Made by a program: the position numbers and the translations under genes. A model generated the notes under the pieces. The model ran no database searches, was not told where the DNA came from, and saw only the letters and a list, made by a program, of their open reading frames with translations. 5,315 nt of DNA from Candidatus Heimdallarchaeota archaeon (GTDB taxonomy: Archaea > Asgardarchaeota > Heimdallarchaeia > JABLTI01): the NCBI GenBank assembly GCA_030667035.1, contig DAOUWQ010000145.1, positions 1-5,315 of the forward strand, written 5' to 3'. Position 1 is the first letter of the stretch. Each line of letters starts with the position of its first letter. Positions 1 to 5,315 of the stretch are shown piece by piece.

Positions 1-1
1 C

Positions 2-1288
2 GTAATGCCGGGGATAAACGTTTTTCTATTGGGACTAGCAGCAGGAATTGGCGCTTCCATTGGGCAAATAGCTTCCTGGTTTGTTGGGAGAGCTACTCGA
101 GAAGTCGCTGGAGATAAACTAGAAAAACAGCTAAGAAAAACACAAAGATGGGTTGAAATGGGATTAGCCCCAATTATGATTTTCATTTTTGCTGCTACCC
201 CACTACCAGATGAAGTTTTACTAATTATGATTGGTCTTATTGGCTATTCACTAGGTAAAACGCTGATCTATTGTTTTATTGGAAAAATAGTTTTAACATT
301 GAGTATATCTATCGTAGCCAATCTTTTTAGTACAACAGCTATTGGTGAGTGGTTTCTTGAAACACTTTTCGGTCTCACTAGAACGATGTTAATAAATCAA
401 GAGTTATCTGCTGGAAATAATATTTGGACATCTATTGCGATTTGGATAATATCTGCTACATTGGTTGTTGCTGTGACATTTGTTGATTGGGTTGGAATGT
501 ACGACAAGTATCTTAGTAAAAGAGAACAAAGACAATTAACACAGATCTTTGAAGTAGCTAATACATCTTTTGAATTAGATGAGTCAGCAATTACACTCGA
601 GCAAGCAGATAGCTCTATTTCAATCCAATTGCTAGAAGAACATGAGCAACAATCTTTCCCTGAAGAATCCCTGTGGTTCTTTCAAGAAAAATTGTCAAAA
701 AAGAAAAATGCTTTCTTCCGTAAAAGTCTCATTGCTATAGATACCATTGCAAATACAACTGTTGATATTTCATTAGATATAGAATGGCTGGAAAATTTCA
801 GAACAAATATATTGGATTTGAAATTTAAATCTGTGAAAAATCGAACAATGGAACTCGTTAAATTTCCCCAGAAAGTTTTGGAAGTTGGGTTTATCGTTTC
901 CGAAAGCCGATTGATCGAGTTTCAAATAAAGTTGAAGAACATTCTCCCCGAAGAACATCTATCTGTTCTATTGGATAAATTCGACTTTAGGAAACGAGAG
1001 AAACGCCAACTACTGCGAACAGAAGTCAACGTAGAAGTTTTAATTGAAACCTTGTCAAACGGAGAAACAAGAGTTTGGGCAATCGGGTTAAAAGAAGGTA
1101 CCTACATCAATAAAATCTACAAATTTAGAAAAGTAGAATCAATATTCTTTTGGTTACAATTATTAAATTGCCTGAGTAAGCACCCTAGTAAAGTAAAAGG
1201 ATTACTAATTTTCAATCTAATTGATACTACTTGTGAAGATGTCGAAATAGCTGTTACTAGAGATCTTGTCGATGGATGCCCGATTTGA
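2..1288 (+). CDS. VTT/DedA-type (SNARE-associated) membrane protein with a long unrecognised C-terminal domain; 5' end probably outside window
   Basis: No function is assigned with confidence. Counting from the ATG at position 5, residues 5-27 are a glycine/alanine-rich hydrophobic segment ending in a GR pair, residues 54-98 contain an ATPLPDE motif (64-70) followed by a glycine-containing hydrophobic stretch, and residues 140-160 form a further membrane helix. This order (small-residue segment, basic amphipathic linker, proline-rich re-entrant turn, glycine-rich segment) is what the VTT/DedA family shows; members act in membrane lipid transport or scrambling. The family normally has 40 or more residues before this point, the reading frame is open to the window edge and no ribosome site can be seen, so the gene very likely begins upstream. 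Residues about 165-427 are charged and soluble, and DedA proteins normally lack such a tail. I do not recognise it; residues 331-410 weakly resemble a nuclease-like fold with lost catalytic residues. The membrane-family call is moderately sure, the tail is unknown. Confidence 0.72.
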   Translation, partial: VMPGINVFLLGLAAGIGASIGQIASWFVGRATREVAGDKLEKQLRKTQRWVEMGLAPIMIFIFAATPLPDEVLLIMIGLIGYSLGKTLIYCFIGKIVLTLSISIVANLFSTTAIGEWFLETLFGLTRTMLINQELSAGNNIWTSIAIWIISATLVVAVTFVDWVGMYDKYLSKREQRQLTQIFEVANTSFELDESAITLEQADSSISIQLLEEHEQQSFPEESLWFFQEKLSKKKNAFFRKSLIAIDTIANTTVDISLDIEWLENFRTNILDLKFKSVKNRTMELVKFPQKVLEVGFIVSESRLIEFQIKLKNILPEEHLSVLLDKFDFRKREKRQLLRTEVNVEVLIETLSNGETRVWAIGLKEGTYINKIYKFRKVESIFFWLQLLNCLSKHPSKVKGLLIFNLIDTTCEDVEIAVTRDLVDGCPI

Positions 1289-1386
1289 TTTTTGCATAAA
1301 AAAACAGAGCCTGAACTTAAAAAAAACGTTTGGGTGAAAAAGAACTTAATACCAAACAACTTAAACTTTATTTCTGAGGCAACTAA

Positions 1387-2169
1387 ATGAGTAAAAACGA
1401 AGAACTTGATTATGAAATGCTAAATATCGAAGGTGTTTACGCTCTCTTAGAAAGTAAATTCTCTAGAGCAGAAGATCTCTTCAAGAAGGCATGCACTTTG
1501 GAGGAGAATTGTTTTGAAAGCAAGTGTAATTTAGGGAAATTATTTACTATCAAAGAAGATTTTGATGGAGCAATAAAATATTTTAAAGAATCATTAGAAA
1601 TGAATCCAAAATTCATAGAAAGTTTACACAACATTGCAGTTGCGTATTATAAATCAGGAAAACTAGAAGAGGCAATAAAATTTTACAAAGAAGCACTCAC
1701 GGTTGATGAAAATTATTTCCAAAGCTCATTTAATCTTGGAAACAGTTACTATCAACTATCAGATAAAGAAGAAGCAATTAAGTGGTACAAGAAATCTATT
1801 CAATCAAACAAAACCTTCCTAGACGCACGATTTAATCTTGCAAATACTTACAGAGAATTAAAACAATTTTCTCTAGCAATAAAAACTTTTGAAGATATTC
1901 TTCTCACGTGGCAAGATGATCCAAAAGTATTCTATAATTTAGGTTGTACTTATCATTTGCAAGAGCAATTGGACAAAGCAATTGAAAATTATCTCAAAGC
2001 AATAGAATTCAAAAAAGATTATCTGAAAGCAATAATCAATGTTGGATTAGCTTATGATACGAAAGGTGAACAGGAGAAAGCAATAGAATATCTAGAAAGA
2101 GCATTTGATATTAATCCTAAATTAGATTTTGTTGTCGAGAAAATTAATGCAATTAAGAAAGCAAAATGA
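1387..2169 (+). CDS. TPR repeat protein (seven tandem tetratricopeptide repeats)
   Basis: The 260-residue product is nearly all tetratricopeptide repeat. Seven units of exactly 34 residues run without insertions: 9-42, 43-76, 77-110, 111-144, 145-178, 179-212 and 213-246, with an eight-residue lead and a 14-residue basic tail. The TPR signature positions are kept: small residue at 8, Tyr at 11 in most units, Ala at 20, aromatic at 24 and Ala/Ile at 27; unit 77-110 is a textbook example. TPR superhelices bind peptides or other proteins, so this is a likely cytoplasmic scaffold or adaptor; there is no signal peptide or membrane helix and no enzymatic domain. The partner cannot be told from sequence. 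The ATG is supported by a GAGG ribosome site at 1376-1379, seven bases upstream. A BRE/TATA-like string (about 1336-1350) lies at a suitable distance, so the gene may have its own promoter in the 98-base gap after the membrane protein gene. Confidence 0.93.
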   Translation: MSKNEELDYEMLNIEGVYALLESKFSRAEDLFKKACTLEENCFESKCNLGKLFTIKEDFDGAIKYFKESLEMNPKFIESLHNIAVAYYKSGKLEEAIKFYKEALTVDENYFQSSFNLGNSYYQLSDKEEAIKWYKKSIQSNKTFLDARFNLANTYRELKQFSLAIKTFEDILLTWQDDPKVFYNLGCTYHLQEQLDKAIENYLKAIEFKKDYLKAIINVGLAYDTKGEQEKAIEYLERAFDINPKLDFVVEKINAIKKAK

Positions 2170-2227
2170 TTTAATAAAAAAAGTTCAAGAAAAAAGAAGT
2201 TTCTAACAAATAATTTCTGGGATTAGG

Positions 2228-2466
2228 GTCGTTTATATCTTTATAAAGAAAATAGTACAGAGTCCAACGACTATAAATAATGTAGTGTAAAAACTACAAC
2301 ATAGAGACCTAGATTTTTTAGGGGTGCCCCATCTCCTAATATAGAACACCGCTCGTTTTCGTCTGGCACCCTTAGAATCTACAATCAAAGGTATTTTTGT
2401 ACTCCAAAAAAGTAAAAAGCAGCTATTCAAACAAATAATATTGAGATAATAAGAGGTAAGTACGAA
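2228..2466 (+). other. Structured intergenic region: candidate non-coding RNA or structured leader of the downstream hydrolase gene
   Basis: The gap between the TPR gene and the hydrolase gene (2170-2466) has no convincing gene. It contains an imperfect hairpin at 2310-2381, a small hairpin at 2281-2298 (TGTAGT with ACTACA, six-base loop), and longer-range complementary hexamers at 2228-2233/2266-2271 and 2254-2259/2398-2403. A TATA-like string lies at 2232-2240. I checked by eye for tRNA T-loop, C/D box, SRP and 5S signatures and found none. The region could be an independent small RNA, the 5' leader of the hydrolase mRNA, or the 3' end of the TPR mRNA. The last part (2382-2466) is plain AT-rich sequence with the ribosome site GAGGT at 2453-2457. 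Confidence 0.35.
2310..2381. repeat. Imperfect inverted repeat forming a 17-bp stem with a 36-base loop
   Basis: The arms are 2310-2328 and 2365-2381. The inner seven pairs (GGGTGCC at 2322-2328 with GGCACCC at 2365-2371) and the outer six pairs (TAGATT at 2310-2315 with AATCTA at 2376-2381) are perfect. Between them are four more pairs, two of them G-U if read as + strand RNA, and a two-base bulge at 2316-2317. The loop (2329-2364) can form a small inner stem, 2343-2347 with 2355-2359. The inner arm is markedly more GC-rich than its surroundings. No T-run follows, so a simple terminator is unlikely. Confidence 0.7.
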
Positions 2467-3135
2467 ATGAAAATAACATGGCTAGGGCACGCAGGAATAA
2501 TGATTGAAGATGAAGGAAAAACTATCCTAATTGATCCTTGGTTAAATGGAAACCCTATGGCACCAATAAAAGTGGAAGATATTAAGAAAGCAGATGCTGT
2601 TTTTGTGACACACGATCACGGAGATCATGGTTACGCTGAAGCAGTAGAGATTTGTAAGAACACTGGGGCAACTTTTGTTAGCATTTTTGAATTAGCAAAT
2701 AAAGCCCAGAGCGAGGGAGTAAAAAATGTCTTAGGTGGTAATATTGGTGGAACAGCTGAAGTTGCAGGAATGAAATTTGTTTTCACTGTAGCTTTACATA
2801 GCTCAACTATTGGTCATCCTCTTGGTTTTATTATCATGTTTCCAAATATGACTATTTATCATGCTGGAGATACTGGTATCTTTACTGATATGAAACTACT
2901 CGGGGATCTATATGACATTGATCTTGCTTTCTTACCTATTGGTAGCCTATTCACTATGGGTCCAAAAGAAGCTGCGAAAGCACTCCAACTACTTGGCGTT
3001 CAAAAAGTGGTTCCTATACATTACAAAACATTTCCAGTTTTAGTTCAAGATCCCAAGGAATTTATTGAAATTGCTGGTCCAATGATAGATGTTTTTGTAT
3101 TGGAACCTGGCGTATCAAAAGAAATTGGAAGATAG
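2467..3135 (+). CDS. UPF0173 family metal-dependent hydrolase (metallo-beta-lactamase fold)
   Basis: The 222-residue protein is full length for the UPF0173 family, small stand-alone metallo-beta-lactamase-fold hydrolases found across bacteria and archaea whose natural substrate is not established. The N-terminal strand pattern with GHAG (7-10) and the IDPWL segment (22-26) is typical. The metal-binding set is complete: H49, H51, D53 and H54 in THDHGDHG, then H111 in LHSS, D135 in HAGDT (132-136) and H185 in VPIHY (182-186). This predicts two metal ions, probably zinc, and hydrolase activity in the cytoplasm; there is no signal peptide. The start is supported by GAGGT at 2453-2457, nine bases ahead of the ATG, and by the family's usual MK(I/V)T(W/F)LGH beginning. 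It follows the structured gap and is followed by a T-rich tract, suggesting a single-gene transcript. The family call is very sure; the substrate is unknown. Confidence 0.95.
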   Translation: MKITWLGHAGIMIEDEGKTILIDPWLNGNPMAPIKVEDIKKADAVFVTHDHGDHGYAEAVEICKNTGATFVSIFELANKAQSEGVKNVLGGNIGGTAEVAGMKFVFTVALHSSTIGHPLGFIIMFPNMTIYHAGDTGIFTDMKLLGDLYDIDLAFLPIGSLFTMGPKEAAKALQLLGVQKVVPIHYKTFPVLVQDPKEFIEIAGPMIDVFVLEPGVSKEIGR

Positions 3136-3168
3136 CTTTTTTCCTGTTTCTTATTTTTTTCTTTTCCA
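3136..3168 (+). terminator. T-rich archaeal-type terminator after the hydrolase gene
   Basis: Directly after the TAG stop lies a pyrimidine tract with several T-runs, including seven consecutive Ts at 3154-3160, and no hairpin before it. Archaeal RNA polymerase commonly stops at U-rich tracts without a stem, so this fits a transcript end; it also separates the hydrolase from the next gene. Confidence 0.5.
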
Positions 3169-3190
3169 TTGTCAATAATTGAAGGAATAA

Positions 3191-3220
3191 TTAAAAAGGA
3201 GTATATTGGGTAAAATATAG
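3191..3220 (+). promoter_or_regulatory. Possible archaeal promoter for the B-box protein gene
   Basis: Two TATA-like strings lie here: GTATATT at 3201-3207 with an A-rich BRE-like stretch before it, and TAAAATATAG at 3211-3220. Initiation about 25 bases downstream would give a leader of roughly 20-30 bases that still holds the ribosome site at 3249-3253. I cannot tell which string would be used. Confidence 0.3.
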
Positions 3221-3259
3221 TAACGCTGTTAGTATTATTTGTAACCGCGAGGGATTCCA

Positions 3260-4528
3260 ATGAAGTGCGTTTATCATCCAATGGAAGAATCTGAAAATAG
3301 ATGTGATATTTGTAACATTCCTATCTGTAAAACTTGTACAACAGAAGCAGAACTAGATAATAGTGGTGCTTGCCATGCTTGTACTCGACAAGGAAAAATA
3401 GCTAAATTTTATCAATACTTTAGAATAGCTTCTTGTGGCCTCGGAATTGTTTGGTTAGTTGTTGCGATGCTCATTTTTACCAGTGTACCTTTTCTTACGA
3501 GAATTTCTTATGGTATTTATGGTCTCTTAGGTGCTTTTGTGTTTAATTTTCTCGCTGCTTTCATTCTTACACGAATGATGATTTCGGATCTCAAACCACA
3601 TCAACGTGTTTTTGTTGGTTTGTCCAGATACGCTGTTACTGGAAATAAAATATTCTTCAACCAAGCATTAAGTGCTATGAAAAAAGTTGATGATATGTCC
3701 CAATATCAAGATGCTTTGTTTGATCAAATTGTTACATTATTGATTCTTCAGCCGTATGACTTACCTCAAGATTGGGTAACCTATTTAGCTGAACAATTTA
3801 AGATCAATGACCAAGAGTTATTGGATGGAATATTAGAATTCGGAACAGATGTTTTTTATGAGAATATCTTTAATCATTACCATTATCAAGCTATAGAACC
3901 TTACATTGAAATTTTGAAACGTCAAGAAAGAGATGATCTTTACAGTAAACTTCTTGATGATATTCTCTTGCTATTGAAGGATGTTAATATAAAAGAAGTA
4001 AACAAACCCCCCGAATATATTCCAGGTCAACCAGGTCAACAAGCTACAATGAAAAAACAGGATCCAAAAGTTATTCGTAATAAAGCATTACTAACACAAC
4101 TTACTATGATTGAAGCAGAACTAGGTTCATTTCTCAAGCGAGTTGGTCGTGCAAAGGATTATAAGAAAATTCTTGCTGTAACTGAAAATTTCGAGTTGCC
4201 TGCTGTTCCTAAAAGTTCATTTGATGCTGTTAAAGCGCTTGCAAAAGGTCAACAACCACAACAACAACAACAAGCTCAACCATCTCAACAACAAATGGTT
4301 ACTTCTCCACGAAGTGATTTAATCGCTCCCCCTCCTCTTGAAGAAACGCTTCCAGAAGAAACAGTTCAACTTAGAACTTGTGCAGAATGTGGCGGTTCTT
4401 TTCCAAAACATGATTTGTTATCTTATACTTACGAGAAAATTCAGGTTAAAGTATGTTCAAAATGCAATAAATCCCTTGAAGCAGATGACCATCGTCAACC
4501 TAAATTACTTGGTAAAATGGAAAAATAA
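3260..4528 (+). CDS. B-box zinc finger membrane protein with Q-rich linker and C-terminal zinc site; function unknown
   Basis: The 422-residue protein has four parts. Residues 3-41 are a B-box type double zinc finger with ligands C3, H6, C15, C18, C23, C26, C38 and C41. Two membrane helices follow at about 56-78 and 82-104. A long, mostly helical charged region spans about 110-325. A linker rich in Gln and Pro (331-345 is almost all Q, P, A and S) leads to a four-cysteine zinc-ribbon-like site, C374-x2-C377 and C399-x2-C402. With two helices, both zinc modules should face the same side, probably the cytoplasm. In archaea and bacteria, N-terminal B-box fingers of this CxxHP type are attached to varied membrane proteins and are thought to mediate protein contacts; the reaction or role here is unknown. 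GAGGG at 3249-3253, six bases from the ATG, supports the start, as does the finger beginning at residue 3. It sits between a T-rich terminator and a hairpin terminator, so it appears to be transcribed alone. Confidence 0.88.
   Translation: MKCVYHPMEESENRCDICNIPICKTCTTEAELDNSGACHACTRQGKIAKFYQYFRIASCGLGIVWLVVAMLIFTSVPFLTRISYGIYGLLGAFVFNFLAAFILTRMMISDLKPHQRVFVGLSRYAVTGNKIFFNQALSAMKKVDDMSQYQDALFDQIVTLLILQPYDLPQDWVTYLAEQFKINDQELLDGILEFGTDVFYENIFNHYHYQAIEPYIEILKRQERDDLYSKLLDDILLLLKDVNIKEVNKPPEYIPGQPGQQATMKKQDPKVIRNKALLTQLTMIEAELGSFLKRVGRAKDYKKILAVTENFELPAVPKSSFDAVKALAKGQQPQQQQQAQPSQQQMVTSPRSDLIAPPPLEETLPEETVQLRTCAECGGSFPKHDLLSYTYEKIQVKVCSKCNKSLEADDHRQPKLLGKMEK
4250..4294 (+). repeat. CAA-rich trinucleotide stretch coding for the Q-rich linker
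   Basis: Residues 331-345 of the B-box protein are 11 Gln among 15, all encoded by CAA, with two Pro, one Ala and one Ser. Pure CAA use gives a microsatellite-like tract that could change length by slippage in frame. It lies between the helical region and the C-terminal zinc site. Confidence 0.85.
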
Positions 4529-4547
4529 CATTATAAATAATAATTCT

Positions 4548-4588
4548 TGGAAGCAAATTTGCTTTCATTCTTTTCTTTTCTCTATTTT
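4548..4588 (+). terminator. Hairpin followed by T-rich tract, terminator of the B-box gene
   Basis: A seven-pair stem, TGGAAGC (4548-4554) with GCTTTCA (4561-4567), one pair being G-U, encloses an AAATTT loop; the centre is also a perfect 14-base palindrome (4551-4564). A T-rich tract runs from 4568 to 4588. It starts 20 bases after the stop codon and fits an intrinsic terminator. Confidence 0.6.
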
Positions 4589-4604
4589 AAAGGTTAAAAA
4601 AACA

Positions 4605-4619
4605 GAAAATCATTTATTA
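4605..4619 (+). promoter_or_regulatory. BRE/TATA-like promoter for the HTH-ThiN-like regulator gene
   Basis: GAAAAT at 4605-4610 resembles the archaeal BRE and is followed by ATTTATTA at 4612-4619 as a TATA box. Initiation about 25 bases downstream falls near 4640, leaving a leader of about ten bases before the ATG at 4651. This agrees with the lack of a clear Shine-Dalgarno sequence in front of that gene. Confidence 0.42.
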
Positions 4620-4650
4620 GCTACAATGTAACCAATATTGGGTAAAGAAA

Positions 4651-5315
4651 ATGCGTCCTCCTTGTGAAATAGTAACTCAAAATCTTTTACCACTCATTCG
4701 TGGAATGGTTGCTCAAGAATTGATAAATAGCATGACTCAGAAAGAAGTAGCTGAAAAAATGGGTGTGAGTCAACCAACAATAAGCAGTTATCTTAAATCA
4801 TTAGATACAATTCGTGCTGAAGGTGAGGAGGAATATCTTGAAAGTGATACTGTTAGATTATTAGTAAATGACATCGTTGCTAGTTCTATCGATAATGCTT
4901 CCCCAGAAGAAATTATTAGAATGATTTGTGCTAGTTGTGTAAACCTCCGAATAAGTGGTTTAACTTGTAGAAAACATGTGAAAAGTTTTCCGGGATTAAC
5001 TGCTGGGTGCCAAGGTTGTTTACCCGTTACAGATAAAATTCTGATCGAGAGTAGAAAGAAAGTTATAACTGAATTATTAGAAACGTTATCTGCGATGGAG
5101 CGAAATCAAGATTTTGTCAAGATAATGCCTGAGGTACTTCTCAATATTTGCAAATGCTTACCCGACCCAAAGACTATTGATGATATTGCTGCGTTTCCCG
5201 GAAGAATAACGAAAATTCGAGGGAAAGCTCGTGCTCTTCTTCCACCTGAATTTGGTGCTTCAAAACACATGGCTCAAATACTCTTGACAATAAATGCTTG
5301 TTCTCCTTCTTTCAA
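4651..5315 (+). CDS. HTH transcriptional regulator with cysteine cluster and ThiN-like ligand domain, 3' end cut by window
   Basis: The frame is open from the ATG at 4651 to the window end (221 codons plus two bases). Residues 1-25 (MRPPCEIV, then LPLIRGMVAQELI) match the usual beginning of an archaeal regulator family. Residues 30-50 form a helix-turn-helix with the sharp turn at MGVSQPTIS, so it should bind DNA. A metal-binding-like cluster follows: C93, C96, C106, H109, C120 and C123. After a helical linker, residues 178-221 (AFPGR, then PPEFGASKHMA at 198-208) match the start of a ThiN-like domain, related to archaeal thiamine-phosphate synthase and used in ThiR-type regulators to sense a ligand. 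Whether the ligand here is thiamine phosphate cannot be told, because most of that domain lies outside. There is no strong ribosome site; the promoter placement suggests a very short leader. No thiamine gene is in view. The family call is firm, the regulon unknown. Confidence 0.87.
   Translation, partial: MRPPCEIVTQNLLPLIRGMVAQELINSMTQKEVAEKMGVSQPTISSYLKSLDTIRAEGEEEYLESDTVRLLVNDIVASSIDNASPEEIIRMICASCVNLRISGLTCRKHVKSFPGLTAGCQGCLPVTDKILIESRKKVITELLETLSAMERNQDFVKIMPEVLLNICKCLPDPKTIDDIAAFPGRITKIRGKARALLPPEFGASKHMAQILLTINACSPSF

Noticed and set aside
1289..1304. T5-GCAT-A7 string after the first gene as a terminator hairpin
   Set aside because: The stem would be only A-T pairs with no following T-run, so it is too weak to support.
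1328..1357. GTTTGG/CCAAAC inverted repeat flanking the possible promoter of the TPR gene
   Set aside because: A six-base inverted match with an 18-base spacer is expected about once by chance in a gap of this size, so I do not call an operator.
2239..2248. Ten-base palindrome CTTTATAAAG
   Set aside because: An AT-only core palindrome is common in AT-rich gaps; it is as easily part of a TATA-like region as a protein-binding site.
2322..2371. The seven-pair GGGTGCC/GGCACCC stem as a tRNA acceptor stem
   Set aside because: Only 50 bases lie from end to end and there is no T-loop consensus or D-arm, so it is too short for a normal tRNA.
2233..2430. 65-codon minus-strand open frame across the hairpin gap
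   Set aside because: No recognisable domain or convincing ribosome site, and its sequence is explained by the inverted repeat it spans. An open frame this short is plausible by chance.
4338..4631. 97-codon + strand open frame overlapping the end of the B-box gene
   Set aside because: It is a different frame of the region coding the C-terminal zinc site, whose cysteine pattern clearly belongs to the main gene; the product is low-complexity Lys/Asn-rich and runs through the terminator hairpin.
1..5315. CRISPR array, insertion sequence, integrase or toxin-antitoxin pair
   Set aside because: No regularly spaced direct repeats, no transposase or recombinase motifs, and no paired small genes were seen on either strand.

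Overview
The window carries six genes, all on the + strand and all separated by short AT-rich gaps. It looks archaeal. The base composition is AT-rich (roughly one third G+C by eye). Four starts have Shine-Dalgarno-like sequences or a good start context, gene ends are followed by T-rich tracts, and BRE/TATA-like elements precede some genes. The last gene belongs to an archaeal regulator family (HTH plus ThiN-like domain). The B-box zinc finger membrane protein with a glutamine-rich linker and the canonical TPR protein would fit an Asgard-type archaeon, but this placement is inference from gene content only and other archaea remain possible.

Layout. Positions 2-1288: membrane protein with a VTT/DedA (SNARE-associated) type core and a long unrecognised soluble C-terminal region; its true start is probably left of the window. 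1387-2169: a protein built almost entirely of seven uninterrupted 34-residue TPR repeats. 2170-2466: a 297-base gap holding a strong imperfect hairpin (2310-2381) and a smaller one (2281-2298), possibly a structured RNA or mRNA leader. 2467-3135: UPF0173-type metallo-beta-lactamase-fold hydrolase with all expected metal ligands. 3136-3259: T-rich termination region, then a possible promoter. 3260-4528: B-box zinc finger, two membrane helices, helical region, Q-rich linker and a C-terminal four-cysteine zinc site. 4529-4650: hairpin plus T-rich tract (terminator), then a BRE/TATA-like promoter. 4651-5315: HTH regulator with a cysteine cluster and the start of a ThiN-like domain, cut by the window end.

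How the genes relate. The gaps of about 100-300 bases and the T-rich ends suggest separate transcription units and not one tight operon. I see no shared pathway. Two of the proteins are membrane-anchored with large soluble parts, one is a general protein-interaction scaffold, one is a conserved orphan hydrolase, and one is a probable ligand-sensing transcription factor. I did not find a recognisable defence, mobile or biosynthetic system. The best leads are the uncharacterised domain fusions (genes 1 and 5) and the structured gap at 2228-2466.
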